DNA of 30,177 nt from assembly GCA_900551435.1 (NCBI GenBank), contig URVW01000024.1, forward strand, positions 1 through 30,177. The letters run 5' to 3'. The position numbers and the translations under genes are program-made. The notes below the pieces were generated by a model. That model was given only the letters and a program-made list of their open reading frames with translations. It was not told where the DNA came from and did no database searches. The DNA comes from an uncultured Faecalibacterium sp. (GTDB lineage Bacteria > Bacillota > Clostridia > Oscillospirales > Ruminococcaceae). This document shows positions 16,534 through 25,496 of this stretch, in pieces (the stretch's first letter is position 1; every line of letters starts with the position of its first letter).

Positions 16534-17555
16534 AGCTCGACCCCGCTTTTCGCATAGCGCAGTTTCTTCAGCAGATGCTTTGCCCTGCGGCCGGTGCGGT
16601 ACGCCACCGCATACGGCTCCGACTCATAAAATGCCCGCTTCTGGGTCCGCCGGTCGAACTCGCGGACAAGGTCCATGATGTCACTGCGGTCCTGCACCGA
16701 CGAAAGATCCAGCTCGTTCCGGGACTTGATATAACCCTCGAAAATCGCTTCCCGCTCCTGCTTGCTCTTGTGGCGCGGCAAACGGTCGAGGACCGAGACG
16801 TAGTAGAACATCCGGTCGAAGAACAGCTCCCGGCGGAAGGCTTCCAAATCGCCCTGCGCCGCATACCATTGGTCGATCTGGTCGAACGCCTTGATAAATT
16901 CCAGCTCCTTCAACGAGTAGGTGTAGCTGGTGCTTCCGTCGTAGATGCGGTAATAATAGATGTTTTTGTCCAGCATGGCCACCGTCTCGCAGAGCGCCAG
17001 CCCATGCAGGAAGAATGTTGTATCTTCGCCCAGCTTCAGTTCCCAGAAATGGACGTCATGTTCCCGCAGGAACGCGGTCCGCCAAAGCTTGCACCCACAC
17101 AACGGCGTGATGTGCGCCGCCTGAATGCGCTCGTTTCCCCGCAGGACGACGGTTTTGACCCGCTGTCCCGGCGTCTGGATCTCCTTGCTGACCTGATGGT
17201 AATACTGATAGTTTCCCATCACGAGATCCGCGCCTGTCTCCTGCACCCGGTGCAGCATGGCCTCGGCTGCCCCCGGCTGCATCACGTCGTCGCCGTCAAA
17301 AAACCAGAGATATTCTCCTGTGGCGCGGTCCATGCCGCTGTTGCGAGCAGCCGCAATTCCTTGATTCTCCTGCCGCAGGACCACAACGCGCGGGTCCTTG
17401 GCCGCATATTCTTCCAAGATGGACTGGGTTCCGTCCTTGGAACCGTCGTTCACGCAGATCACTTCCAGCTCCCGCACGGACTGGGACAAGATCGAGTCCA
17501 GACAGGGCCGCAAAAACCGTTCGCCGTTGTAAATGGGGATCACAATACTGATCAT
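16530..17555 (-). CDS. GT2 glycosyltransferase
   Basis: This 341-residue GT2 enzyme starts ISIVIPIYNGERFLRPCLDS and shows VNDGSKDGT (35-43), RQENQGIAAARNSGMDRATG and the metal site FDGDD (86-90). The following region has GCKLWRTAFLREHDV and LGEDTTFFLHGLALCET, the usual acceptor-side pattern of capsule-type GT2 enzymes. It is less like paralogues A and B than they are like each other. ATG 17555 follows GAGAGGAAA, 15 bases behind the previous stop, and its own stop overlaps the next start by 4 bases. It would add one sugar to the repeat unit at the inner membrane face; which one is unknown. The C terminus is basic (RTGRRAKHLLKKLRYAK), as often seen in membrane-associated glycosyltransferases. 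Confidence 0.93.
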   Translation of the reverse strand: MISIVIPIYNGERFLRPCLDSILSQSVRELEVICVNDGSKDGTQSILEEYAAKDPRVVVLRQENQGIAAARNSGMDRATGEYLWFFDGDDVMQPGAAEAMLHRVQETGADLVMGNYQYYHQVSKEIQTPGQRVKTVVLRGNERIQAAHITPLCGCKLWRTAFLREHDVHFWELKLGEDTTFFLHGLALCETVAMLDKNIYYYRIYDGSTSYTYSLKELEFIKAFDQIDQWYAAQGDLEAFRRELFFDRMFYYVSVLDRLPRHKSKQEREAIFEGYIKSRNELDLSSVQDRSDIMDLVREFDRRTQKRAFYESEPYAVAYRTGRRAKHLLKKLRYAKSGVEL

Positions 17556-17570
17556 TTGTCGTTTCCTCTC

Positions 17571-18725
17571 TCAAAAGCACTGGCAGCAAAGCTCCCACAA
17601 GCCGTAATCCTTGGTCCAGAATGCCTGTTCCAAGCTCTGCATCGGTTCGGCGGTGGTCCGTCCCTTGGGCCAGTTCAGCCCCTGCACCGCCTCACAGCAG
17701 AGCAGGAACACCGCTTGGCGGGTGGGCGGGTCCACACTTCGGATGCGGTGATACAGCAGCCCCGCAAAGTGGAACAACACCTCTTCGTATGCGGTCTGGT
17801 TCATCGCAAGGCCCAGCTCGTTCCGCAGTTCCAGCACCCGGGGCACGATGTAGTAAGCTTCCAGACACTTCAGGGACGTATGCTTTTTGTAGGAGATGCC
17901 CTGCGTGTTATAGCGGTAGACATAGCCCGCTTCCGGCACAAAGCCCATTTTCCGGCACTTCTGGAACAAAATGAGGTGCACGATGGAGTCCTCGAACCAG
18001 TAGCCTTCCGGGAAGCGCAAGCCCTCGAACAGCTCCCGCCGGTACAGCTTCATACAGGCGTGGCCCGGAATGCGGCACATCTCCGCATACTCCGTCAGCG
18101 AAGCGTCCGGCAGACGGACGCCGGACGGGTATTCCGTCTCGCCGGACAGGCGGATGTACTGCATCTGGACGATGTCGCAGTCCTCGTCCAGTGCCTTTTT
18201 CAGAGCGCGTTCCATGCTGCCGTCCGTCAGCAGGTCGTCGGAGTCCAGAAAGGTCAGGTAACGCCCATGAGACGCTTCGATGCCCGCATTCCGTGCGCTG
18301 GAAAGTCCGCCGTTTTCCTTGGTCAGCACCTGAATTTTTCCAGCTGCTTCATACTCCGCCAGAATGGCCGCGCTGCCGTCCTTGGAGCCGTCGTTCACCG
18401 TAATGACTTCCACCGGCCACGGGCACTTTTGATTTAACACCGAGTCCAGACAGGCCCGCAGATAATTCTCCGCATTGTACACCGGGATGATGACCGAAAG
18501 CGCTGCTTCCCCTGCGGGCGGCAGAGGTTTTTGCGGCGTCTGCTTCTGCGGCTCGGGCCAGCAAGCTTCCACCGTGGCCCGCGCGCTGGGGAACGAGCCG
18601 GTCAGGATGTGGCTGCACTTGTTCCTACTGCGTTTCCACCGCAGTTTTGCCTTGCCATCGCGCAGGATCGGATAGATCGGCGTGCTCTTCACCCAGACTT
18701 TCGCCTTCGCCAGATTCAAGCTCAT
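17571..18725 (-). CDS. GT2 glycosyltransferase with N-terminal extension
   Basis: This 384-residue protein has a GT2 domain that begins at about residue 76 (LSVIIPVYNAENYLRACLDS), with NDGSKDG (111-117), TKENGGLSSARN and DSDD (161-164). The C-terminal half contains ACMKLYRRELFEGLRFPEGYWFEDSIVHLI split over the usual acceptor region. The first 75 residues are a basic extension (MSLNLAKAKVWVKSTPIYPI, then a Lys/Arg-rich stretch and a Pro-rich linker), perhaps for membrane contact. ATG 18725 is well supported by GGAGGGGG just ahead. The gene therefore overlaps the 3' end of the Wzy-like gene by 101 bases in another frame, unusual in this otherwise tight but barely overlapping operon. The gene lies 15 bases ahead of the next GT2. 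Sugar specificity is unknown. Confidence 0.9.
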   Translation of the reverse strand: MSLNLAKAKVWVKSTPIYPILRDGKAKLRWKRSRNKCSHILTGSFPSARATVEACWPEPQKQTPQKPLPPAGEAALSVIIPVYNAENYLRACLDSVLNQKCPWPVEVITVNDGSKDGSAAILAEYEAAGKIQVLTKENGGLSSARNAGIEASHGRYLTFLDSDDLLTDGSMERALKKALDEDCDIVQMQYIRLSGETEYPSGVRLPDASLTEYAEMCRIPGHACMKLYRRELFEGLRFPEGYWFEDSIVHLILFQKCRKMGFVPEAGYVYRYNTQGISYKKHTSLKCLEAYYIVPRVLELRNELGLAMNQTAYEEVLFHFAGLLYHRIRSVDPPTRQAVFLLCCEAVQGLNWPKGRTTAEPMQSLEQAFWTKDYGLWELCCQCF

Positions 18726-19956
18726 AATCGTCCCCCTCCGGTTCTTCCCGCAGCAGTTCATACAACATCAGGATGAACGTTGCGAGATTGGTATAGTAAT
18801 AATACAGCGTGTTGTCGGTCGCATAGGTGATCATGCAGTAAATGCTGTAGCACAAGGCCAGAACGCCCGCACGCTGGCCGCCGTGCTTCCACAGATAATT
18901 CACCCGGACCGGCAGATAAAAGATGAACCATGCAATATAGCCGAAAAAGCCCACTTCCACATACATGCGGACGAACTCGTTGTGGTAGGCGTCCTGATGG
19001 ACCCCCTTCCACTCCGAACCGATGAGGCCGGTCAGGTCCCACGGCTCGCTGCTGAAGCCCAGACCGCGCCCCATAAACGTCGGCGAGATCTCATATTTCA
19101 GCGCCACATAGCGGTACAGCATATCGCGGCCCTTGGTGTCCATGCCCATCGTCTCGAGGTAATCGAACAACCCGCCGTGGATGGCGATGATGTACGCAAA
19201 GCTGGCCAGCAGGACGAACACGCAGATGAGGTTCGCCACCCGGCGGGCCGTCTCGCTCTGCATCTTCTTGAGCAGAAAGCAGAGGGCCACCGCGATGCCG
19301 ATGGCGCCGATCTCAATGCGCTTCAGGCCGACGAGCAGGAAAAAGCCCACCACAGCACAGGCCAGCCACCAGCCCTTTTTCTTTGGCTCCGGGTAGAGCG
19401 CCAGCAAAACCGCGAACGGCCCAAAGGCAAAGGTCAGGTCGTGAACTTCGGTCTCGTGCATCATCGCGCCGGTGATCTCGCCAAAGGTCGTGAGCAGAAG
19501 GATGAGTTCTTCGATGAACGGCCCCACGCCGCCCTTTGCCACCACCAGCAGCACGATGATGCCGTTGCCCAGACACATGCCAAGCAGACAGTACCAGATG
19601 CCGTTTTTGCCGAAGAGATACAGCGTCGCCGCCGCCGCAAAAATGCCGATGACCTGATAAAACGGAAAGAAAAATCCGCGCGTCATGGTTTTCAGCGGGG
19701 CAAGCTCCTTGATCCAGATGAGCGCGGACCACAGCACGGTGACTGCATAGGACGACGACAGCACCAGAACGCCTTTGCCCAGCGTCTTGAGCCGCCGCAT
19801 CCGCGGGTGGAACAGCATCGCCGCCATGGCCAGCGCCACGATGGCCATGCCGAACAGGTAGCGGTACATAAAGCCAAAGCCGCCCGCCGAGATGGCCCCC
19901 TGTGTGAAATAGAACATGGCGGCGGCAAGGCCCAGATAGATCAGTTTGATCAGCAA
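18625..19956 (-). CDS. wzy: Wzy-type O-antigen/exopolysaccharide polymerase
   Basis: This 443-residue integral membrane protein has about 10-12 hydrophobic segments and a large extracytoplasmic loop (about residues 270-330) with the segment GRDMLYRYVALKYEISPTFM, then GRGLGFSS and HQDAYHNEFVRMYVEVGFFG. The G-x-G plus H-N-E pattern before a membrane helix is typical of Wzy/WaaL-type enzymes, so it probably polymerises lipid-linked repeat units outside the membrane. The start is TTG 19956, 1 base after the previous stop and with AAAGGAA ahead; the first ATG is 13 codons later. The C-terminal tail after about residue 403 is acidic and lies in the sequence shared with the next gene, so the tail may be a frame extension rather than a functional part. 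A ligase role instead of polymerase is possible. Confidence 0.87.
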   Translation of the reverse strand: MLIKLIYLGLAAAMFYFTQGAISAGGFGFMYRYLFGMAIVALAMAAMLFHPRMRRLKTLGKGVLVLSSSYAVTVLWSALIWIKELAPLKTMTRGFFFPFYQVIGIFAAAATLYLFGKNGIWYCLLGMCLGNGIIVLLVVAKGGVGPFIEELILLLTTFGEITGAMMHETEVHDLTFAFGPFAVLLALYPEPKKKGWWLACAVVGFFLLVGLKRIEIGAIGIAVALCFLLKKMQSETARRVANLICVFVLLASFAYIIAIHGGLFDYLETMGMDTKGRDMLYRYVALKYEISPTFMGRGLGFSSEPWDLTGLIGSEWKGVHQDAYHNEFVRMYVEVGFFGYIAWFIFYLPVRVNYLWKHGGQRAGVLALCYSIYCMITYATDNTLYYYYTNLATFILMLYELLREEPEGDDYELESGEGESLGEEHADLSDPARWQGKTAVETQ

Positions 19957-19957
19957 T

Positions 19958-21067
19958 TCAGGTTTCCTTTCCCTTGGGGAGCGGGCCGGTGTACAGCTCC
20001 ACCAATCGTTTCGTCACGACCGAAACATCATATTTTTGCCGCACGGCGGCGTTGTCCGCCGCACGGTCCGCAGACCGGGGCGCAGACAGCACTGCGTCGG
20101 CCCATTCCGCAGCACTGGAGGTCAGGGGCAGCGGATGGACCCGGCCTGTCAGCCGCACTTCCGGCGTGATGGTGTCCGACACGAAGCATTCCAGCCCAGC
20201 CGCCTGTGCTTCCAGCAGCACGGTCGGGAAGCCCTCGTATTTCGAGGGGAAGAGCAGGACGTCCGCCAGCACCATCTTGTCCGGCACATCCGAGATGTTG
20301 CCCAAAAAGTGCACCGCACCGGTCAGACCAGCTTCTTTCACCTGCGCTTCCACAGCGGGGCGAAGCTCGCCGTCGCCCACCAGCAGCAGCACACTGTCCG
20401 GCTGACGCCGATGCAGTTCGGCAAAAATTTTGACCACAAAATCATGGTTCTTGACTTCCATGAACCGGCCCACATGAAGATAGACCGTCTTTCCGGTCAG
20501 CCCTGCGTCCTGTTTCAGCGCCGCTTGGCGGGCCGCGTCGAACTGCAGCTTATCGCACTGGACCGGCAGCGGCAGGACTTCCACGCCGTTTTCGGTCCCG
20601 AACAGCCACGCACCGGCTTCCCGCCCACAGGCCAGCCGGACGTCCGTGTGGCGGTAGAGCCACTTCCGGCAGTAGGGATGGAGCCGCAGGGCCATGCCGC
20701 TGCGCCAATCCATCGTGTTATGGCTGTGCACAACGATGCGCTCGGCCCCGGCGCGGCGGGCCAGAAAGACCTGCAGACTCGTGAAAAATGCGTTCTGGGT
20801 GTGGAAATGTACGACCTTGTAGCCGCCCTCTTTCACGACCCGATAAAACTCCCGGTGCGACTTCCAGAACGATTCGCTCCGCTTGGGGATATGATGCACC
20901 TGCGCCCCCATCGCGCGGACAGCCGGCTCATAATAGCCCGGTTCCGCGCCGGGAACGACAAAATCAAAGTTCAGTTTCTCCCGGTCCAAGCCGCGCATAA
21001 CGTTGACGAGCATCGTCTCTGCGCCGCCCAGATTCAGCGAGCCGGGGACCTGCAGCACCTTTTCCAT
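19958..21067 (-). CDS. GT4 glycosyltransferase (EpsF-like)
   Basis: This 369-residue GT-B fold retaining glycosyltransferase has the N-terminal NLGGAETMLVNVMRGLDREK, VVHFHTQNAFF and VVHSHNT in the acceptor domain. The C-terminal donor domain shows YLHVGRFMEVKNHDF, LLLVGDGELRPAVE and the FPSKYEGFPTVLLEAQAAG segment with the E-x7-E motif of family 4. It is similar in pattern to EpsF/CapM-type enzymes. ATG 21067 follows GAGGGGTGA; it lies 3 bases behind the other GT4 and 1 base ahead of the Wzy-like gene. It would extend the lipid-linked unit in the cytoplasm. The sugar is unknown, and GT4 enzymes of this kind use several UDP or GDP sugars. Confidence 0.94.
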   Translation of the reverse strand: MEKVLQVPGSLNLGGAETMLVNVMRGLDREKLNFDFVVPGAEPGYYEPAVRAMGAQVHHIPKRSESFWKSHREFYRVVKEGGYKVVHFHTQNAFFTSLQVFLARRAGAERIVVHSHNTMDWRSGMALRLHPYCRKWLYRHTDVRLACGREAGAWLFGTENGVEVLPLPVQCDKLQFDAARQAALKQDAGLTGKTVYLHVGRFMEVKNHDFVVKIFAELHRRQPDSVLLLVGDGELRPAVEAQVKEAGLTGAVHFLGNISDVPDKMVLADVLLFPSKYEGFPTVLLEAQAAGLECFVSDTITPEVRLTGRVHPLPLTSSAAEWADAVLSAPRSADRAADNAAVRQKYDVSVVTKRLVELYTGPLPKGKET

Positions 21068-21070
21068 GGT

Positions 21071-22135
21071 TCACCCCTCAAGGACCCGGCAATACTCCGC
21101 GTACAGCTGTTCGTGGAGCTTTTTCAGGTCGTATTTTTCATCCACGATCTCCCGGCTCCGTCGGCCCATAGCCTCGGCCTTTCCGGGGTCGTTCAGCAGG
21201 GTGGAGATGGCTTTGTACAAGCCTTCGGCGTCTCCGGGCTGGACCAGAATGCCGTTTTCGCCATCGTGGACGGCTTCCGGGATGCCGCCGATGGGCGTGC
21301 TGATGATAGCTTCGCCCGCCGCCATCGCTTCCAGAATGGACATCGGCAGACCCTCATGGTAGGACGGAAGGAGCAGCAGCCGCGCGTCCTCGAGCAGGAC
21401 CAGCTTTTCGGCTCCGTTGATCCAGCCCGCAAAGGTGACCTGCTCTTCCAGCCCCATGGCCCGGACCTTTTCCTTGTACTCAGCCACTGGGCCGTCGCCC
21501 GCCATCACACAGCGGAAGGGCAGTCCGTCCTTCTGCATCCGCTCCATCGCGAGAAGCAGATCATCGGTCCCCTTCCGGACGCCCAGACGCCCCAGAAACA
21601 GCATGTCGAGGTTCCGGGACGCGAACGGCTTGTTCTTGGCTGGGAAGCGCTTCAGCGAGACGCCGTTGAGCAGCATCACGCAGTTGTTCAGGCCCACGGT
21701 CCGTTCCAAGTCGGCCTTCCACTGGGGCGACAGCGCCAGAACGCAGTCGGCCGTCTGCAAGCACCGCTGCAGTTTCTTCTGCTTGTTCGGCTTCAGTCCC
21801 TGATAATAATGCAGGAAGCTGCTGCCGTGGATGTGGATCACGACCTTTTTCCCATGGCGCTTTGCGATGCGGGCATACTTCATCTTCCGTTCCGCGCTGC
21901 CCTTGATGGACATGTGGATGTGCACCAGATCGTATTGGTCCACGACCCTCGAAAAGTTCGCGATCTGCTTCATGCCGTAAAGCACCTTGAACAGCCGGCT
22001 CCCCTCCCGATAGGACGGGTAAAACTCCATGCCGGTCTGTTCGACCAGCCAGCGATTCTCCTTCATGGCCTGAATGACCGATGAGATTCCTCCTTTGGCC
22101 CGTTTGCTATCCGGGCCTACCACAATAACCTTCAT
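21071..22135 (-). CDS. GT4 glycosyltransferase
   Basis: This 354-residue GT-B enzyme begins VIVVGPDSKRAKGGISSVIQ and shows DLVHIHMSIKGSAERK and VVIHIHGSSFLHYY in the N-terminal domain. The C-terminal domain has MLFLGRLGVRKGTDDLLLAM, CVMAGDGPVAEYKE and LLLPSYHEGLPMSILEAMAA followed by GGIPEAV, with both glutamates of the E-x7-E motif. Length and pattern fit exopolysaccharide GT4 enzymes, close to EpsD or tuaC types by eye. The start at 22135 lies 10 bases behind the Wzz-like gene, and the stop is 3 bases ahead of the next GT4, so the two GT4 genes form a coupled pair. Which sugar it transfers cannot be told from sequence. Confidence 0.94.
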   Translation of the reverse strand: MKVIVVGPDSKRAKGGISSVIQAMKENRWLVEQTGMEFYPSYREGSRLFKVLYGMKQIANFSRVVDQYDLVHIHMSIKGSAERKMKYARIAKRHGKKVVIHIHGSSFLHYYQGLKPNKQKKLQRCLQTADCVLALSPQWKADLERTVGLNNCVMLLNGVSLKRFPAKNKPFASRNLDMLFLGRLGVRKGTDDLLLAMERMQKDGLPFRCVMAGDGPVAEYKEKVRAMGLEEQVTFAGWINGAEKLVLLEDARLLLLPSYHEGLPMSILEAMAAGEAIISTPIGGIPEAVHDGENGILVQPGDAEGLYKAISTLLNDPGKAEAMGRRSREIVDEKYDLKKLHEQLYAEYCRVLEG

Positions 22136-22145
22136 CTCCGCAACC

Positions 22146-24059
22146 TCATTTTTCTTTTGTTGTTTTTCCGCCGTCCGGTTCCGTTTCGTCGGGCGCTTTT
22201 TCCGCCGCCGGAACTTCTGCGTTTTGTGCCGCAGGACGCTGCACGGCGTTGTGGTCGTCCAATTTCAGGCGGCGCAGGGCATTCGCGAGCAGCTTCCGGA
22301 TGTAGAAGCACTGGTCTGCGCCCGTGCACGCAAAGCCTTCCTGATACTCGATGTCGTACATCTCACGCTCACACCGCTGGGCAAGGACCGTGCGCATCTG
22401 AGCCAGCGCGGCCCGTGTCTGTTCCGGATTGTAATTCTCCGCAAAGATCAGATACTGGCCGGAATCGTTGTAGGACACGAACACGTCCTTCGACGGAACG
22501 AAGATGTTGGTCAGCACCTTGGCAAAGGTCTTCATGATCTGGTTGCCGGTGTTGCGGCCCAAGCGCCGGTTCTCTTCCTGCAGATTCGTGATCTGGAACG
22601 CCACGCAGATGAAGCTGTTGGACAGCATCTTGCTCTCCATATCGGCGATATAGTGGTCGCACCGGGCACGGTTGGGCAGGTTGACGACCTTGTTCGTGAA
22701 CATATAGTATTCGATGATATCCCACAAACGACCCAGCGCAATGGCGCCCAGACAGCCGAACACACCGAACACCACAACGATGAGCAGGGTGAACTTGTTG
22801 ATGGAGATCTTCTCGGTGACCCCCACGCTGGACAGCACCGAAATATTCGCCGCGCCCAGATACTCGTTGTACTCGTCGGTGGTCAGCTCCATGTTGTTGT
22901 ACAGATCGTTGATCTGATCGACCAGTGCGTGGATCTCGCTTTCGATCTGGTCCTGCTGATCCTGCGGGCTTTGCTCGGGCGCATCACTGAAAGTCTCCAA
23001 AATATACTGATTATAAGCCACATTGATCTCGTTGGCGGTGCTGGCCGTGCGGTCCTCCACATAGCGGGTCAGGAGCTTGTCGTAAGAGGTCGTCTGGTCC
23101 GCTTTGACCCGCTGGATCCCGTCGTCGGTCACATCGTCATAGACATCCTGCAAAATGTAGTCCGACGTAATGTTCGTGTTGCCGGAACTGCTCATCATCT
23201 CCACATAGGAGTCGATGACGCCGAGAATTTTTTGAATTTCCTCCGCCGAGGCGGTATTGTCGATGGACAGGCTGTTGTTCCGGTTTCGGTATTTGTTCAG
23301 CAGAACGTCCCGGTTCTTGGTGATCTTGCTGGCCAGGATCTCCGCCGTGATCTTGGGGACCTGAATGTTCTGCAGCAGTTCATATTCGCGGTACAGGTCC
23401 GAGAAGGAATAACCCGTCGAGCTTGACCGGAAACTGCTATCACCGGAAATTTTGCTGTTCAGTGTCAGCAGCGTGGACGTCAGCGAATCGTCGATGACAT
23501 CCATCATCTCAATGTAATCGTAGCCCTTGCTGTAGATGTCATTGACGCCGTTCGCGCTGCGGGACGAGTTGACGTGCGTCTCGCCGTAATAGGCCGTGTA
23601 GACGTCCAGGATCTCGTTCAGCATGGTGCGCGGATAGTCCTTGTTGTTCTCCACGCCGGAATAGAACGTCACTTTGTAGCGGGTCGCGATCAGCGACGCT
23701 TCCTCGCCCTGCGCCACCTTGCCGTCGAAGATCTGCTGCTGCTCATCGGTGATGATGGGCGTGATGGTGATGCTGCTCCGGATGTTGTCCATATTGGCCG
23801 TGGACGGGTCCATTTCAAGGTTCTGGATGACCTTCGAGATGATATAGGAGCCGTAAATTTCGGAGGTGTCGATCTTCGTTCCGTCCGGAGCAAGGCCGTC
23901 CTCAGCCTCGGCGTTGGTGTACTGGATGACCGTGGATGCCGTGTAGCTCTGCATCCGGTTGTTGGCCATGTAGTAGAATACCAGACCTGCCAGAATCGAA
24001 CCGATGGCAATCAGGAACTTGAACTGTTTGAGGTATCGTAAAATCTGAAAATCCTTCAT
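22146..24059 (-). CDS. Wzz-like protein fused to degenerate GGDEF-like domain
   Basis: This 637-residue protein has the Wzz layout: short cytoplasmic N terminus (MKDFQILRYLKQFK), helix 1 at about 14-32, a long Gln/Asp/Ser-rich extracytoplasmic part (33-420) with coiled-coil-like stretches, and helix 2 at about 423-443. It lacks the proline-rich motif usual before helix 2. The cytoplasmic tail (about 455-600) resembles a GGDEF domain: NLPNRARCDHYIADM (460-474), like the LTGLPNR start; FQITNLQEENRRLGRNTGNQ (488-507), like D-I-D-x-F-K-x-x-N-D-x-x-G-H-x-x-G-D; and SYNDSGQYLIF (529-539), where the catalytic GGDEF is replaced by DSGQY. Cyclase activity is therefore not expected; binding of a nucleotide or partner is possible. 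The tail ends in a Pro/Glu-rich stretch. The start overlaps the second Wzz-like gene by 4 bases. No tyrosine kinase is nearby. The fusion claim is by eye. Confidence 0.8.
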   Translation of the reverse strand: MKDFQILRYLKQFKFLIAIGSILAGLVFYYMANNRMQSYTASTVIQYTNAEAEDGLAPDGTKIDTSEIYGSYIISKVIQNLEMDPSTANMDNIRSSITITPIITDEQQQIFDGKVAQGEEASLIATRYKVTFYSGVENNKDYPRTMLNEILDVYTAYYGETHVNSSRSANGVNDIYSKGYDYIEMMDVIDDSLTSTLLTLNSKISGDSSFRSSSTGYSFSDLYREYELLQNIQVPKITAEILASKITKNRDVLLNKYRNRNNSLSIDNTASAEEIQKILGVIDSYVEMMSSSGNTNITSDYILQDVYDDVTDDGIQRVKADQTTSYDKLLTRYVEDRTASTANEINVAYNQYILETFSDAPEQSPQDQQDQIESEIHALVDQINDLYNNMELTTDEYNEYLGAANISVLSSVGVTEKISINKFTLLIVVVFGVFGCLGAIALGRLWDIIEYYMFTNKVVNLPNRARCDHYIADMESKMLSNSFICVAFQITNLQEENRRLGRNTGNQIMKTFAKVLTNIFVPSKDVFVSYNDSGQYLIFAENYNPEQTRAALAQMRTVLAQRCEREMYDIEYQEGFACTGADQCFYIRKLLANALRRLKLDDHNAVQRPAAQNAEVPAAEKAPDETEPDGGKTTKEK

Positions 24060-25450
24060 TCTTCTTCGTCCCTCTTTTTCTTCTCCGCAATGCAGACCTC
24101 ATGCAGCAGGATGGCCAGTTCCAGCATCCCCACAAAGCCGACGCTGTAGATCAGGCTCTTTTTCACGCCGAGCAGGGCTTGAAGGTTGGTCTGCACCAGC
24201 GCCAGATACAGGTAACCGTTCCGCTTTTTCTGCAAATAGGCGTCGCTCAGCTTCTTGGACTGGGCCGCAAGGTCCTCCAGTTCCTGCTTCATGCTCAGGA
24301 TCATCTCGTCGGCCTGTTTGTAGAACAGATAGTTCGCGGTGGCGTTCTGAATTTGCGAGTTCGCATACTGCTTGTTTTCCATCTGTTTGCGCAGGTCGGT
24401 GGCCTCCTTGAGATAGTCGTCCGCCTCGTTCGCAAAGTTGTCCACGCCAATTTTCGTGCGGGACATATAGAACTCGTTGTTCAGGTCGCTGGTCGGGACC
24501 AGAACGATCCGGGCCATTTGGCCGTCGTAGAGGTTGATGGCTTCTAAACGGACGTTGTACGCCGCCATGTTTTTCTCATACTTGACCTGCAACAGCCGGT
24601 TCTCGTAGTCCATTCGGGTGCTGTAATCCACTTTATTCGTGCTCAGGCCGTTTTGCAGCACAAAGGAGCGGTAGCGTTCCAGCTCCACATTGCTGAAGTT
24701 GTCGATCTTCTCGCCCAGCGAAGCGAACGTCTCGCCGGTGTCGTCCATCCGGAAACTGGAATCCTCATAGCCGAAGTTCTTGATGTAGCTGCTCAGTTCA
24801 TACGCCTTCATGCTGAGATAGTCGTCCACGTCCATATAATCCATGTCGTCTAGACTGCCAAGGTCCAGATTCAGAATCTGGTCATTTTCTGCATAATTCT
24901 CCAGAAAATATTCATAATAGACATCCGCCAGAAGGCTCAGCAGCTCGTCGGGCTTGATGTCATATTGCAGCACGTCTGAGGAACAGTGCACCCGGTATTC
25001 GGTCGCAATTTTCAGGCTGTCCACATCACCCAAGCCGCTGTTGTCAAAGGATGAACTGAGATGCAGACACGCCGCCAATTCTTTCGTGGTGACGTCGTAT
25101 GCCCCCCGCTCGATGACCTTTTGCAGCATCTCATCCGAAAGGATTTGAGACGCATTGAACCGGGTCTGGTTGGGGTTCTGCCCTTTGGAGGCTTCCTCGT
25201 AGTTCAGCTTGATGACCTCGGTCGCCTGATTGGCGTTGTAAACGTAGGAACAGGCGCAGTAGGCCGTGAAATAAACCGCCAGCAGCAGCGCAATGGCGGC
25301 TTTTCGGTGCATCCGGTTGTGGAACGCCCGCTTGAAGGACGCAAATTTCATATCGCACCGCAGATGCAGGATGTTCCACAGGAGCCACAGCCCGCTGCCC
25401 ATAAAGAAAAGTTTGAGAAGCTGCTTCAGAAGATTGAATGCGGTGATCAT
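24056..25450 (-). CDS. Wzz-like membrane protein (partner)
   Basis: This 464-residue protein has a hydrophobic N-terminal segment (about 9-29), a second one at 50-72 preceded by basic residues (HNRMHRK), a long extracytoplasmic region (73-430) and a C-terminal helix (431-451) followed by a short charged tail (EKKKRDEEE). Residues 100-130 read SQILSDEMLQKVIERGAYDV then TTKELAACLHL, a pattern seen in the first part of Wzz domains. The later region is helical and rich in Asn, Gln and Lys. It is thus likely a chain-length or adaptor protein for polymer export. ATG 25450 has AGAGGGG ahead; a start at 25351 without the first segment has no good site. It overlaps the GGDEF-type Wzz gene by 4 bases, suggesting equal production of both. 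No kinase domain or Walker motif is present. Confidence 0.72.
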   Translation of the reverse strand: MITAFNLLKQLLKLFFMGSGLWLLWNILHLRCDMKFASFKRAFHNRMHRKAAIALLLAVYFTAYCACSYVYNANQATEVIKLNYEEASKGQNPNQTRFNASQILSDEMLQKVIERGAYDVTTKELAACLHLSSSFDNSGLGDVDSLKIATEYRVHCSSDVLQYDIKPDELLSLLADVYYEYFLENYAENDQILNLDLGSLDDMDYMDVDDYLSMKAYELSSYIKNFGYEDSSFRMDDTGETFASLGEKIDNFSNVELERYRSFVLQNGLSTNKVDYSTRMDYENRLLQVKYEKNMAAYNVRLEAINLYDGQMARIVLVPTSDLNNEFYMSRTKIGVDNFANEADDYLKEATDLRKQMENKQYANSQIQNATANYLFYKQADEMILSMKQELEDLAAQSKKLSDAYLQKKRNGYLYLALVQTNLQALLGVKKSLIYSVGFVGMLELAILLHEVCIAEKKKRDEEE

Positions 25451-25496
25451 CTTTCTGCCCCTCTCTCAACGTTTTTTGCGTGTGTTTTCATTTTCA

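Noticed and set aside
16575..22084. Long open frames on the plus strand opposite the glycosyltransferase and Wzy-like genes (up to about 700 codons)
   Set aside because: They are antisense to well-recognised genes, have low-complexity His/Gln/Val/Asp-rich translations, no ribosome binding sites and no family motifs. High GC produces such frames.
22146..24059. Active diguanylate cyclase in the Wzz-like tail
   Set aside because: The catalytic GGDEF is replaced by DSGQY and the conserved Asp of the metal site is missing, so at most a degenerate domain is claimed.
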